Source: Chrysoperla carnea | Taxonomy: Eukaryota; Arthropoda; Insecta; Neuroptera; Chrysopidae | Reading direction: 5' to 3' | DNA length: 64,000 bases | Assembly: GCF_905475395.1 (NCBI RefSeq) | Contig: NC_058339.1 | Location: forward strand, 8,502,001 to 8,566,000 | In this document: piece after piece, positions 24,369 to 37,144 of the stretch | Layout of the letters: each line of letters opens with the position of its first letter | How positions within the stretch are numbered: the stretch's first letter is position 1 | Translations under genes and position numbers: made by a program | Notes under the pieces: model-generated | What the model was told of the DNA's origin: nothing | The model's input: only the letters and a program-made list of their open reading frames with translations | The model's database searches: none

Positions 24369-25145
24369 CTATCTCTCCGTATAGTGTGAGGCGAAAACTA
24401 GAAATTCTTTTTTCGAGAAAGGAAGCGTTAAATTTGACCGAAAAGTGATACAGTCAAAATTTTTTAATAAGTTAAATCTACGAGCTATAGAAAAAACATG
24501 TGCATCGACCTTTACACCGAGTTGTATATTGAGCGAGGGCTTAACCGATCTAAGGTATGTTTCGAAACGACGCAAGATTGGAAAGGAGACTTTGTTCTTT
24601 GTTGGAAAAGCTGCCAAACGCGAAGCATTTGGTAGACATTCGAAACGCATCTTTGTTACAAATATCGAGTTTTTCGAATGAATTTTTGGCACCCTGTCTG
24701 GCAATGCGTTTTCGCCAAAGTTGAACTTCGTTGACCCAGATGTCACGGGAATCATCGTCCAAAATTGAATATTCTATTTCAAAAAGTCGCGTAATAGTTT
24801 TCATTAAAATTTTTCATGAAATTTTTCAAGAAGAAACAAGCATAATTTGAGTAAAATATTGCGATGATTGAAAAATTGATCTATAATCTTCAACTGAATC
24901 AGTCTGTATAGTCTGTTATGATTCAAACTTCCGCTTCCGCAATTCTATGTCGTATTCATCGCAGATATTGAGATATCGCTCAAGGTATTGAAAATTCTCT
25001 TGAACCCTTCCCCAACATTTCTTCTTCTTTCAATCAAAATATGTTTCGCAGGATCAGTCAGTTTGAGAGCTTTGCCAAGATCCATGTTTTCTATTTGAAG
25101 TTCTTTACTCAAAGATAAAGTAAAAGAATATTTCAAGCTCAAATA
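24369..25145 (-). pseudogene. hAT-family transposase remnant (C-terminal half)
   Basis: Read leftward: SLSKELQIENMDLGKALKLT (25142-24945 frame), then FEIEYSILDDDSRDIWVNEV followed by LWRKRIARQ and KLDICNKDAF (24804-24550 frame), then in another frame VSFPILRRFETYLRSVK (24755-24369 frame). This is the order of the hAT C-terminal region: a helical segment, then the dimerisation (hATC) motif, whose typical form is S-F-S-x-L-R-R-L-K-T-Y-L-R-S-T-M. At least two frameshifts and several stops separate the pieces, so it is inactive. The plus-strand open frame at 24445-24681 is an antisense shadow. Confidence 0.7.
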
Positions 25146-28100
25146 TGGATGGATATCTGATTAGTCAGAAATTCATCAAAATTTATGTGGACAGATTCTC
25201 AATAGGAGAGGTTTTTACCCCCAAAAACCCCTCCCAAACGCACGAGCCTGTTATCACCGCCTAGATTATTAAGTATATGTTCTAATACCGTCCTATTTGA
25301 TAAGAATTAGCCATTAAGTTCCATATAACTGCTTATGTATCTGAACGATACATAATATTTATCATGAACAAAAATACTTCTAATGTTATTAAATATGTGC
25401 ATGGATATTAACTGATAATAATTATAAAATACATGCCATACATTTTAACGTTTATAATTGTTTGAGTAAAACGAATTGAATCTCTTGAAAGGGCATTCTT
25501 GTTTAAAGTAAAGAAAGTATTGTGATCTCGAAAAATTTGGTATTGATTTTTCCAGCAAAAATGTCTTTTACAAATCAAAAACCATAAGCCGTAGATGAAA
25601 TTTTGAATTTAGGAATTTTGCAGTATTTAAGAGGTACTATACACTCTCTTTACAAGAGAATAAAAAATGAACACTTTTCATATTTTTAGATATTTAGTAG
25701 GTTCTAAAGAAAGACAAAAAGAAAAAGGAAAATAGACGGTGGAAATGTAAATAAAAAGCTTGATAAATGATTTCAAAAGTAAGCATATTTAACATTGGTT
25801 TCATGGTAGATTTCTCCAAAACTAGGGATAGAGATATGAGACCTAGGGGACCGTAGCTTGGGCAGTTTTTACCAAAATATGAGTTCTAATAAATTAGCAT
25901 TCGAAACAATATATTAAATAATATAGGCAATGACTATTACAGAAATTTTGTATGTATAATATAAAACTTTAGAGTAGAGTAGATATTTTGAGCCAGCCTA
26001 AAATTTTAATTAATTTTTGTAATTAGTTTTGAAAAATGCCCAAAATATTAATTCTGCAACTACTGCCAGGCAACTTAATAAAAAAAATTGATTTTTATAT
26101 ATTTTGTAGATATTTAATCATACTTCGACCTGAGGGGGTTCATTTTTTCTAAACATAATCAATTTTTTTAACATTAAGTATCAAATAACTTGTCTTTTTG
26201 AACTTTTTTTAATTCGCTACGGTTTTTTTGAACTTGTTTAATTAATTATTTCCTATTATAAAAATAATTAAGCTAATTTTACATATTCCTAAAAGCAAAA
26301 GAGTCATTAGTGATTAATGATATTAAAAAAACAATTTTGTTAATTGTAAAATTATTTTAATTTATACTAATTATTCATCCAAATTTAAATAAATTAGCAT
26401 AAAGCTAAATTTTTAAATACTCACTTAAACTTGAAATAGAGATATGATTATCATTTGTATATATAGGTATGTTTTGTATAAATAAAATAAACGAATGTAA
26501 TAAATTAAATTTTAATAAAGTTATTTTATTTTTTTCATTTATTTTAAAAAATTACTATATTTAAAATAGTTTTAGCATTTTTACAAAGAATTTTGTATTA
26601 TTTCTTGGTATATTTTGAATTATTATATTAGATAACTGTAATCGTAAAGCACATGGGACGATATCGGAGACATTTTTTATATATAAAATATTAGTTTACG
26701 CATATTTAAATATGTTAAAGTTGCTGTAACATAACAACTTAAACAAAATACTATCCGTTACCCGTTTGCTACGCTATTCTTACTTTATTGCAACCTCATA
26801 AACAAAACAAATTTCATCACCCAATATAACGCTTTGCCCTTTGATCTCCTCCTCTTCTAATCGGCTCTGCATTTTTGAATGAATTGTACTACCCGCGAAT
26901 AATATTTGAGACCGAGCTACCAGGTGCTTATTGGGTGCTGCTACCGTTTTGCGAAAATTCTCTCTACAACATCGTTTGCGTCGATTCATTGACTAGATAG
27001 GTCGATAATATATTAATGTAGACGATCATTTTTAGGCCACAATCGTTAAGGCTACTATTTATGTAGTGGAACTATTTATGCCCTTTTGTTACCCGGAAAA
27101 ATATGACCGACGATTAAGTACGAATTATCGCAAAACGACTGACTGACAGAATTTTGCTTATTGAGGTATCGCCAAATTTGTCTTAAATTCAGACAACAGA
27201 TTCGTAGTCTTAGGATTTGTAAGGTTTTTTTTTCTCTTTAAATTTTTTTATAATGCAACCACCATGTTGAATTATTGGATGTGACATATACTTGGATACT
27301 TGGTGTGGCAAGGCAAATCGAAAAATGGTAATAAGAAGGTAAAAACAAAGGTTTGAATGGAGTTTGGTCATAGAGCGAAGAACAACAGATAATAAATTGA
27401 CTTTAAATTGTTGTGACTAATCTTAATAATGCTTGAGTAATGTTTAAGTATCTTAGTACGTTAAAAATCCCATTTTTCTTTATTAACAAATTTACCTTTG
27501 GCAATTCTTCAAATGGCAGACAAAATAAATCAATGAAATTTTGTGTTGGGTTTGTCTTCTTTCTACAAATAAAAAATGCATCTGCTTATGTACCGTTGAT
27601 TTTTTAACAGGTTATATTTATTCGTAATTTATTAATTGGCTAAATTTTTTTAATTATAACTAGACTTGATTATAATAAAACAAATAAACATTTATGATAG
27701 AACCATTACGATTTCGTTTATTTTTATAAAAAATTCTTTGACAAAAAAAATAAAAAATTAAATTTCTTTTTTTTGAAAAGTTCAAAAACCTAGGTCTTTT
27801 TAGCAAACGTCAGTGTTTTTAATGAAACCTGATATAATTTGCTGTTTGGACTCATACGGGGTAACTTATGTCCAAACCAGTCAAGTTTGTTTAGCCAAGA
27901 AAGCTGTGTGCAAATCAAATAAAATGGTTGTCGGATGTCGGATTTTGGAGTCGTTTTTATTTATTGCACTTTTTTGGTTTTACTTCCCAATCAGCATACA
28001 AATCATAACGGGCAATAAGAAACATAGTTACAAAAACAAATAATTAAACCCTTGTGGAATCATTTTCAGATTTATTTAGAAAAGACCTCACACAAATTAG

Positions 28101-29169
28101 ATTTTATTTGCATTTCGGTCAAACTATTTCAAATTTTGGCAAATGATAGTTTAAGTCATTCTAAAGAAAAGTACCCATGGTCACAAGTTATGAAAATGAG
28201 AGGATTTCATGTTATAACTAGATTGAAGTTGGGAAATGTACTCATTTGTATAATATATGCCTATGTGTGTATAGGCAAATACATATACAGGTACGTATAA
28301 CTACATGCATACGTGTGTTTTTTAATCTCAGGGCGTTCAAAGAAGATGTTCAGTGGATCAATATATCAATAATATGAATTGTTAAGATCAATCTTTTCAG
28401 CTACAAATGAACATGATTTTTGATAATTAAATTACAATAATTTTTTTTATATAAATGAGTAAATTTTCCAATTTTAATTTAGCGATAACTTTAAATCCTG
28501 TCATTTTTATGACTTGTGACTATGGGAACTATTATTCAGAAAGACTTAAACTAGATCATTCCCCAAAATTTGACGAAGTTTGACCGACCGAAATGCTGAT
28601 TACATATAATTTGTGCGAGGTCAATTTATTCCAGATAATGAGTGAGTGAGTAATTATATAAAAATTTAATATAAATGTCAACTAAATCACCGCCTCTTGG
28701 CTATTCATAACATAAGTATGTATACGTAAGATTTGTTGAAATCAATTCGCAGTAGGTAACACAAGGTTAATACATATAAAGTTGATTGCTCTCTCAGCAC
28801 ATATTCAAGTTCAAACTAAACTGACCTGTACCTGTGTGTGCCCATGTGTTGTTTATTTCAGATCTTTAACTGATCTTTTTTTTTTTTTTAAAGTTAATTT
28901 ATTTCTTATTCAGGGAAAACTTATGTTTTTACCCCGACGATAGTCAGGGCTATGTGTTTGACCGGTATGTATATGTATCGGTACTTATCATAACTTGACA
29001 AATGGGGTTTCGTTGAAATTATCTTGATCGTCCGCTGGTTTTAGACTAAGTGACGTCACATTAAATTGAATATGGTGCCATCTAGAAGACATGTCATATG
29101 AACTAAAAACAAATTGCACTTTTCAAATATATAATATATAATTATATTTCACAAAATTATAGCCCTCAA

Positions 29170-29360
29170 ACTATAAAAATTATGAAAACAAGAAAATATT
29201 TCCATCTGAAATTGTTATGATAAGTAAAATCATCTTTAGAGTCGAAGGGACCTCTTTTCCTTCCTGACGAAACCTAGAGGTCTGCCGACCGTAATGATGA
29301 TTTTACTTTATCATAAAAATTTCCCATGAAAATATTTCCTTGTTTTCATACTTTTTAGAC
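29170..29360. mobile_element. Foldback/MITE, ~65 bp arms
   Basis: The arms at 29170-29234 and 29296-29360 are inverted copies (left landmarks 'tatgaaaacaagaaaatatt' and 'taagtaaaatcatc'; right 'gatgattttactttatcata' and 'tccttgttttcata'). The 61 bp spacer is more G+C-rich and has its own weak dyad around 'cctct' and 'agagg'. There is no coding content. Confidence 0.75.
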
Positions 29361-31529
29361 CGTGATTTTGTTGTCGTCGGTGTGATTTTTAGCTAATTTG
29401 ACAATAATCTTTTACATTGGGTCATTTAGTTATTATAAAATTTTTTATAAGCGGTAATTTTAACCATTTTAATTACTAAACACAATAAGCCTACAGATAT
29501 TTTTAACTTCTTTAATTAAAATTAAACGAATGTAAGTTTTTGTGGATTTATTACCTAGGTTCAAGCAGGTCAAAATTAGCAAGGAATTCACTTTGATGAG
29601 ATAAAATTTAATAATAGTTATCAAGCCAAAATGTCGAAAATGGAAATTGATTTATGTGCAAACATTTACAATAGCGTATATACCTACATTTTATTAAGTT
29701 TACATATCGGAGGAATTTCAAAAAATCATGAAATTCAAAAAATTAAATGGCTTGTAAGAATCCGTTTTAATTACCGCAATGCTTAATACCGATTCGACGT
29801 AAACATTATAAAATAGCTGGTATCCAGCGCGTTGCAGCTGCAGACGAAATATTTGTGTATATTAGTCTACCAGGTAGTTCCTCGATAATTCGTAAACTCG
29901 CAAACTCCATATTCGGTAATTTTACAGGAGAGACATTATTACAAAGAGAGAATTATTACAAAAATTTTAAAGCCCGGTGGTGGAAAATTATAATAAACTT
30001 TACTCTTTTATCTTCTCTTAACTGTTTATAAATTAGCCTCCCCCCCTTGGGGTTATAGTAACGTATACATTATTACATATGACTGGGTGTTTGTCAAATA
30101 ATCGAAAAACTCTTATAAATGCATATCATATACGCAATACAAGTTGCCTATTTATTAGTGAAAACACGTTTCACTAAGTTTTATCAAAAAGTGATCCGTT
30201 TATTTCATTTTCCTTATTATATTTTGATTAAGGATTAAGATATCGATTTACCCAAAACAAATTAGAAGTATTTAACTTTGTACTAATAGGTAGCAAGTGT
30301 ATCTTTGTCCAAAATTTAAATTCGGTAGTATAATAGATATCTACATATAAAGAAATAAATCTAAAATAGAATGCTTTTAAAATAAACAAAAAAAAACTAA
30401 CAACTTTAATAATAGATAAACATAAATACAAAACTAATAAATTGAATTAATCAATTTTATATTATCATTTGATGTGTCTGCGTTATGAATTTATTAACAC
30501 TTCAATAAATTCATTAATAATACATTAACTTTTCTGGCTAAATGCTTTCAATTTTATCTATAACTTGTAATGACATTTAAAACGTTCAAAAAGGTATTAT
30601 TAGAATATTATATGTTTGTTATATGTAATAGATTATGATAGAGTAGGTAATCCATTAAAAACATTAATTAGTTTAATGTTAGGAATACAGATTGTACGAG
30701 AAAATATATTGACAATCTTAGCGTGAAGGGCGCTCGCTCGGTGCTAATTATAAATTTTTACTTGACATTTACTATATCATTTACAGGTAAATATTTGAAA
30801 ATTAGTCATAATAGCCTCCTTTATAGCCAAAATTATCCACTAGAAGCGCTGAGGTCGATCTGATTCTCCTTATCATGACTACGAACAAAGGCAAGCGATC
30901 AAAGGAGACTAATTGAGGAAAAAAATTGGGCAAACGTAACTGCTGCAGGGGCTATGATGATTTTTGGATACGTACCCTAGAAAATCGACGCTACGGTTGC
31001 CTAATGCCAAATTTGCCATATTACGTATAAAAATGTAAAAGGAGATCTGATATCATGACAAAATTTGAAAGTGAAATTAAAATTGATAAAAAAACGCAGA
31101 AGTTGTAAGCATTCAAAGATTGATTACCCATTTCCTTTGAGCAAAACAAAGTTTTATATGTATCTCTGTGGTTATATCGGACAATCATGCCACTAGCCTA
31201 AATCTTCCTCTTTGTTTAATTAAGAATTTTAAACGTTCATATTTTGCTTACTTCTAAAGATTTTCCAAAACCAACTTTTCTGACCATGCAGTGAGGATTT
31301 TTCATTTGAAGTGATGAGGTGCCTATTGGGGGGTGTATAGATACCAAAGACCCCACATGCTACGCCCATCAATTGATATTACTTAGAAGTTTGATCGGAA
31401 TTGATTTATATAAAAAACTAGCTGAATACAGAGAATTACAAAATTATTCCCTTTTTGTATCCAATTATTCCATCTGGCAGGCTTGGATCAAGCCCCTAAA
31501 TCAACAGCCAAACCAATGTTTATGAATAA

Positions 31530-31920
31530 TAATGTGATTGGCAAATTCCATCTATGGGGTATGGGTATGGAAGTTAGCGGACCATGCTCTAGCATCATCA
31601 AATAGACCCTTGCTCTCTATCCCCGCTACGCTTTTCAGTGGCTATTATAAACCAACTGATGTACTGAAACCCAGGATTTGCCTAGCGCTGAGTTTCTTAA
31701 TTTCTTCTGGTTCGACTATGGCCGAACCAAACCATTTCCTTCGCTGCTGTATGAGCGCCGGGCAGTAACAGAGAAAGTGGATCGATGTTTCTTCTGAATT
31801 TTCTCCGCATCTGTCACACGCGGGAGATAGTCTTTTCCAATCTGATGTTGGAACTTGTTCAGGTTATCATGCCCTGTGAGTAACTCTACGATGACTCTAA
31901 TATCAGCTCTGTTTAGTTTT
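31530..31920 (-). mobile_element. LINE ORF2 3' end (I/R1/Jockey-like)
   Basis: The minus strand reads NRADIRVIVELLTGHDNLNK, then after a frame change SPACDRCGENSEETSIHFLC followed by YCPALIQQRRKWFG. This is the end of a LINE RNase H region (L-L-T-G-H) plus the C-x2-C-x-E-E-T-x2-H-x2-C-x-C-P-A-L knuckle. It belongs to the same broad clade as, but is a different element from, the fragment in the mEF-Tu intron. It holds several breaks. The plus-strand frame at 31538-31768 is its antisense shadow. Confidence 0.75.
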
Positions 31921-31939
31921 TTTTTCTAAACCATCCCTG

Positions 31940-32720
31940 AACTATAGCGAACAAAACAAACAAAAAATTTTGAAAATCGGTCCAGCCGTTTTTGAGTTTT
32001 AGCGAGACTAACGCACAGCAATTTATTTTTATATATACAGATGAAAAAACTATCACCACAACAAATTTCATCATAATCGCGCTATCCGTTCTAAAGTTAT
32101 GAAAGGAAAACTATTTCCAAATTTTAATTTCAAAAGCGTATAGAGCCAAAACGAAGCAACTTTTACTAGGAAAAGTTTTGCCAAATCGACTTTTTTTTGA
32201 GGTAAGCTATTTGTGGTAGAGTTTTGTAAAAACATTTCAGGGACACCCTTCAGAAAAAATTAAGGTTCATTTTTTGTAAATTTTCAATGCTAAGTTCTAA
32301 TCAAAAAAACACCTTGATACACTCTGTACTAATTATGTTAGATCAGATAGGTAATGCTAAAAACCATCTAATGCTAAATTTTGCCACCCACGATTATTTT
32401 TTTACTGTTGTTGATTAGTTGAGGATCTTAAAAAATAAAAAATTTGCAAACTGGAATATTATAAGTTTTTCACAGGCAATAAGTTATAGATATACTGGCA
32501 GTTATCCGCTCGCTTCGCTGGAAAATTCCTATTTTAAAAGCAAAGACTAAATGTTTTGTATTCATAGTAAAAAGTATTTCCAGTGTTATGGAAAGGGGAT
32601 GAAAGTGAGGAAAAAGGAGGTGAATGCAATAACGCTGTGGTCTTTAATACTATTAAAATGGAAATTGCAAAGCGAAGCGGATGAGTATCTTGCTAGTAGA
32701 CAATAGATATACTTAATTTC
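31940..32720. repeat. Composite of short retroelement tails
   Basis: 'aaaatcggtccagccgtttt' followed by 'gagttttagcgagact' and 'tttatttttatatata' (31975-32040) looks like the 3' terminus of an RTE-type LINE or its SINE partner. At 32500-32520 'tccgctcgcttcgctgg' and, inverted, 'gcaaagcgaagcggatgag' (32667-32690) bracket a further ~200 bp. A related start, 'gatgacccggtgaacttcgt', sits in the chitinase intron at 54044. Confidence 0.4.
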
Positions 32721-33680
32721 TAACTTCCTATTTATTTCCTTTATTTAATTTATTCTAAGCATAACGTACGATTAATATGCGATGAATGTGCAATCAGGAC
32801 CTTCATTAAATTATTTAAAAACTTCCAATGATACCAGAGTATGCCATACAGTGGCGCAACTACCGTTTATTTAGATGTGTTGAGATATATGGGTCCTTTC
32901 CTTTTATAGACCCCCCATAAATAAAAAAAGTAAACGCTAAATTTTTAATGTACGAAAGGAATATAGTTTCCACCAAGTATCCCACGACACCTTTCGTTCT
33001 ATTTTGTTCGAAATGTTGTATTATCCATAACAAAAGAATCTATAATAATTGCTAGCTTTCCAATAAAAACGTGACTTTATTAATGTTATTGGGTTAAAAA
33101 CAGGAAATCTGATACTCTGATCTGACATTGAATATGACCATATAGCCTTTAAGAGTTAATTAAAAGTTAACTCATGTTCTTTGGTGATAACAGATGACAT
33201 ACAGATATAAAACTCGTATAACGATGAAAAATAAATATTGATTATTGCTTCACTATAAATCTTTTATTTATAAGATGATTGATTTAGCTTCAAATGAGAT
33301 GCAAACATACGATTTATTACACTAGACTTTTATTGTTATAAATTGATTTGCTTTAGACATCCATGGCTTCCAAAACTTTATTTTCGCTTTTAATGACATA
33401 CAAAAGAACGATTTTATAGCGACTAAAAGCATAAACCCGAAATGAGATAATGCAAAAGAGATTTCTGCTAAAGATTAAATATTTAGTTCGATGAATAAAG
33501 TAAATTTCCAATAAATAAAAAATTTTTGGATTTGCACAGGTAAGTTTTTTCAAAATTTAGATCAAGGCTATATTGTTTATATTTTTGTTGGGTTGAATAA
33601 ACTTTAAATCTAAAAAGCTTTTGAATTTGCCATCAGGTAAGACTATTAGTGTTGATACCAATTCTCAAGAAACATGTTTT

Positions 33681-33706
33681 TAATAATAATAATAATAATA
33701 CCACTA
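33681..33706. repeat. (TAA)n microsatellite
   Basis: About eight TAA/AAT units, followed by a short (act/acc) run. A similar (taa)n run lies at 42210-42236. Confidence 0.8.
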
Positions 33707-36579
33707 CTACTTTAAATAAATTAATATAATTCGTATAGGCTAAAAAAAATAAACGCTGAAGATTTCATCTATCATATACAATGTGTAAAATATTATCTCG
33801 GGTATATCGGGGATTCTTTTTTACAAGTTTTTTATTATTAATTTCCCGAGCAGGGATGTAATCGAGGGTATATATGTTGTCTATGCTGTAATGGAGGGTT
33901 TGCCTTGAGGCTTAATCTGACAAGTTATCGCAAACCCTGTGGTTTTTGAAAATTGAACGGGTTTGCTTATGTTGTTCTTTCACAGTTCCCGCTAGAAATA
34001 ATTTGTGGTTCATATCCACTATATTCTAACACTTCTTGTAAGATGGATGTCTGTCTGAACGTCGCTTTTAAATTGTCCAGTTATTTTTAGATAATTGGTT
34101 GTTTTTATTCTCTAAAAATCAGCAGTTTAGTGGTCATACTTTTTTAGTTAGAAAAGTCGTGTTCTTGAATTTATTCATTCGCCAGCTTTAATCTGAAAGA
34201 TTATACCACGTAGTGATTTAATGATGCTCTTCAGGTATTGGAAATGAAAATAGTTCGTTTTGCCAATTTAGGACAAACCTTGTATCGGGAATCACATGTT
34301 ACGAAGCGCCGCTATTTTGAAATATGGACTCTTATCTTCAGTTCGGAATTTCTTACTACAGTATTGGGGCCATCTGGCTTTACCGTGTTCTTAAAAGAAC
34401 TTACAAACGATCATAGATAATCGCCAAAGACAAAATCGTAGAAAGTAAACAATCTTTTTTCATACCCGAATTACCAGTTTGGTTGAATTTGTAATATGTA
34501 ATTATGATAGGCTTTGCACACAAGGAGGGAAGCCTTGTGTGGCGGCCTTCAGCCATGATTTTTCGAGGCATATAATGTGGGTAATGAAAGTATTCTGTTA
34601 ATTTGACTTTATTTCGGGCCGATTGGTAAAAATCCATCAATTTGGCATGTATAGAAGAGAAAAACTTAATTTTCAGAGGAGTTTTAACAATTTGGGGGGG
34701 GGTGGAGAGTTTAAATGAAAAATTTTAAGTTTTTCGTCGAATGCAATCAACAATTGCACGTCGAATGCAAAGTGCAACTTTCTACCATGTATAGAAGTCT
34801 CTTACAATTTTTATTCATCAGTAAGTGAATGTGTAAGTCAGTTTCACTTGGGGGTACATATTATTATAGATACATTTTTGACGATATTTATAGGGTTTTA
34901 CATCTTCCATGACTTTTCGTGTCCTCGTTTGAGTGGCACAATCTAACACTTTATAAAAAGGTGGTTCCTGAAAAGTTTACGGTGCTCTTATGAAAATGGT
35001 AATTTTCATATCATTAAAAAAAAGGTTTGTGAGAACTTGTCACTTTAGCCAGAAAAAAACCTAATAGCTCTGATGAAATATAAGTGGGTACTCTTAAGGC
35101 AGATTACCCTATACCTTATACATAGAAGCATCTTAAACAAAACACTACACAGTAGGTAAAATATAATGTTATGCATAAGACAATGAATTTTTAGTGGGGC
35201 TGTTTATCCAAAAACTTGTATACATACATTAAATATTCAGAGGGGTCATTGTCGATACATAATATGGGGACATCATTTACTAGCATACACATGAGGAGAG
35301 ATAGAAGATGTATTGTAAAAAGAATACTCGATCCGTCGAACGGACGCGACTCATCCATCGATGTATTATAAAACCTGGTGTGCCAGCGGCATGGACTGAC
35401 TACTCTGACCTAAGAGTTCTCCAAGGACGTACATCCCTGGAATATTAACACAACAAAAAGCCAAGCACAAAATAATTCTTATAGCAGAAATAGTATATCG
35501 TAGTTTGCGGCGCATACGTGATTTAAATATTTGATTAATAAGTAATTTATTAAAAACGACTTTTTTGAAGTAGAATAATGATATTATTTTATTGTTGTAA
35601 TCAATAACATATTTGTCATTATTGATTTTCAAGTCATTTGTTGTAGATGAAGTTTTAAGCTAAGCGCTGCGCTTCTCAATGTTTGTCAAACGTGTTTACA
35701 AAATTTATTATTAATCAAGTTTAATTGTTTATACTTTTTTTTGGGTAAGTGATTTTAATACCAATTTTAATTGTTACACGCAGTATTTTGGGTACAATAT
35801 TATCTAGGAATATTTTAATTTTTTTCGTGGGTCATTTATCATTGACCATTTTATTCTAAAAGAACTGTTGCAAGTGTTTTTAAGTTGTTTAGGTACGGGT
35901 TTGTTTTTCTTTATACTATTGTTCTTTAAGGATATAGTGCAGTACGTGCATCGCTTTTTCCCGATTTTCATTGGTCGTATTTTTCGAAGCACCTTTTTTT
36001 GCATTTTCAAAAAAATTTTGTGGAAAGTTTATATTATTTTGCGAGAAAATCAGTTTTACAGATAAAAAATACCATAAACAGCTACAATTTGAGGCCCGAA
36101 CGGATTTCAGTATGGAAAATAAAATAAATTTTTTTGCCATAAAACCATGCTTTCTCGTAAAGTTTCCATCGAGTTTTATTTCAGCTAGTCTAATTTTTTT
36201 CGTTGTTTTAGCGCTACAACTCCATTGTTTTTATTTAAAAACTGTTTACGTCTTTTTTCAAAAACACGATTTACCGCACCTTTGCGATTTAAAAAGAATA
36301 CTTTTCCCTAAACTCAAATTTTCAGTTTTTTAAAAATTAGAGATTTTTTCAAATTATTTGAAATTTATTAAAAGTTTACTATGGCATTTTATAAAAAATT
36401 TTTCTTATCTTTCTATATTTTCTGAATAATCTACATTAATGAACAATTTTTCGTGTTTAGAGAAAAATACTTTGAATAAAAGTTGTTAAGTATAAAATTT
36501 CCAACCGTATATTTTGATTTTTCCAATTGTTCACATTTTTAGAAAAATCGATCCTTAAAAATATATATAAATACATATG

Positions 36580-36785
36580 CTTAAATGGCCGAGCGGTCCA
36601 AGGCGTTTGTCTTTGTCTGTTTGTTCATTTAAACTTCGTTGCGGGTTCAAACCCAGGCAGCGGCAGTGTGAACAATTTATAATTAATGGGAGTGCAGAAA
36701 TGATCACATTGTCGTCGCTTAGATAAGAACGAAGTTATAGGCGTATATGTCAGAGAAACGGAGGTTAAACCCCATTATTATTTAT
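36580..36785 (+). mobile_element. tRNA-derived SINE (tRNA-Leu/Ser-like head)
   Basis: A pol III A box (TGGCCGAGCGG, 36586-36596) and B box (GGGTTCAAACCC, 36643-36654) are spaced as in a type II tRNA gene. The expected anticodon stem and acceptor stem do not pair, so this is not a working tRNA. About 130 bp of unrelated body follows. The flanks both carry a 'tatatata...atgc' stretch (36561-36580 and about 36782-36797) that could be a target-site duplication. I recognise no family name. Confidence 0.6.
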
Positions 36786-36892
36786 ATATATATGCTTATT
36801 TTGTATAAATATTAGTACAAGAACGGTATAAGTTCATATTTTTTCTATCGAAAAAGTGTTCATGGCTATTTTTAATTTCATTAATTTTAATT

Positions 36893-37144
36893 AATTTTTT
36901 CCATGAACGGTTTCTTTCAGGCAAGCCTATTCCATTGTTTTCGTTATCATAAAATTATCTTTCTTGTGATACAAATTTCGATTGGCTAACAGATCGGTAG
37001 GTATAGTTGCTTATATTGATTTATGTAGTTATATTTGACGAGGTTGAACTTCACCAGTCTGTTAGCTAATCGAAAAGAGTATCAGAAAAAAAATAATTTT
37101 AGGTATAGGTTTGCCTTAAAAAACCGTTCATGGAAAAAATCATT
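36893..37144. mobile_element. Foldback/MITE, ~95 bp arms
   Basis: The left arm starts 'ttttttccatgaacggttt' and includes 'aggcaagcctat' and 'cgattggctaacaga'. The right arm is its inverse, ending 'aaaccgttcatggaaaaaa' and including 'aggtataggtttgcct' and 'tctgttagctaatcg'. Identity is roughly 80 percent; spacer about 55 bp. There is no coding content. Confidence 0.75.

Noticed and set aside
24445-24681. Plus-strand 78-codon frame as a gene
   Set aside because: It is antisense to the hAT transposase remnant, which accounts for its openness and composition.
26780-26989. 69-codon minus-strand frame with a GDE.CFVY motif, considered as a mariner transposase fragment
   Set aside because: The only resemblance is a short GDE motif; flanking residues do not fit, so it is left unassigned.
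35804-36333. Overlapping 65-120-codon frames on both strands
   Set aside because: They are A/T-rich, Phe/Lys-rich, open on both strands at once and match no family; probably low-complexity DNA.
36580-36665. Functional tRNA-Leu gene
   Set aside because: A and B boxes are present but the anticodon and acceptor stems do not pair and a SINE-like body follows.
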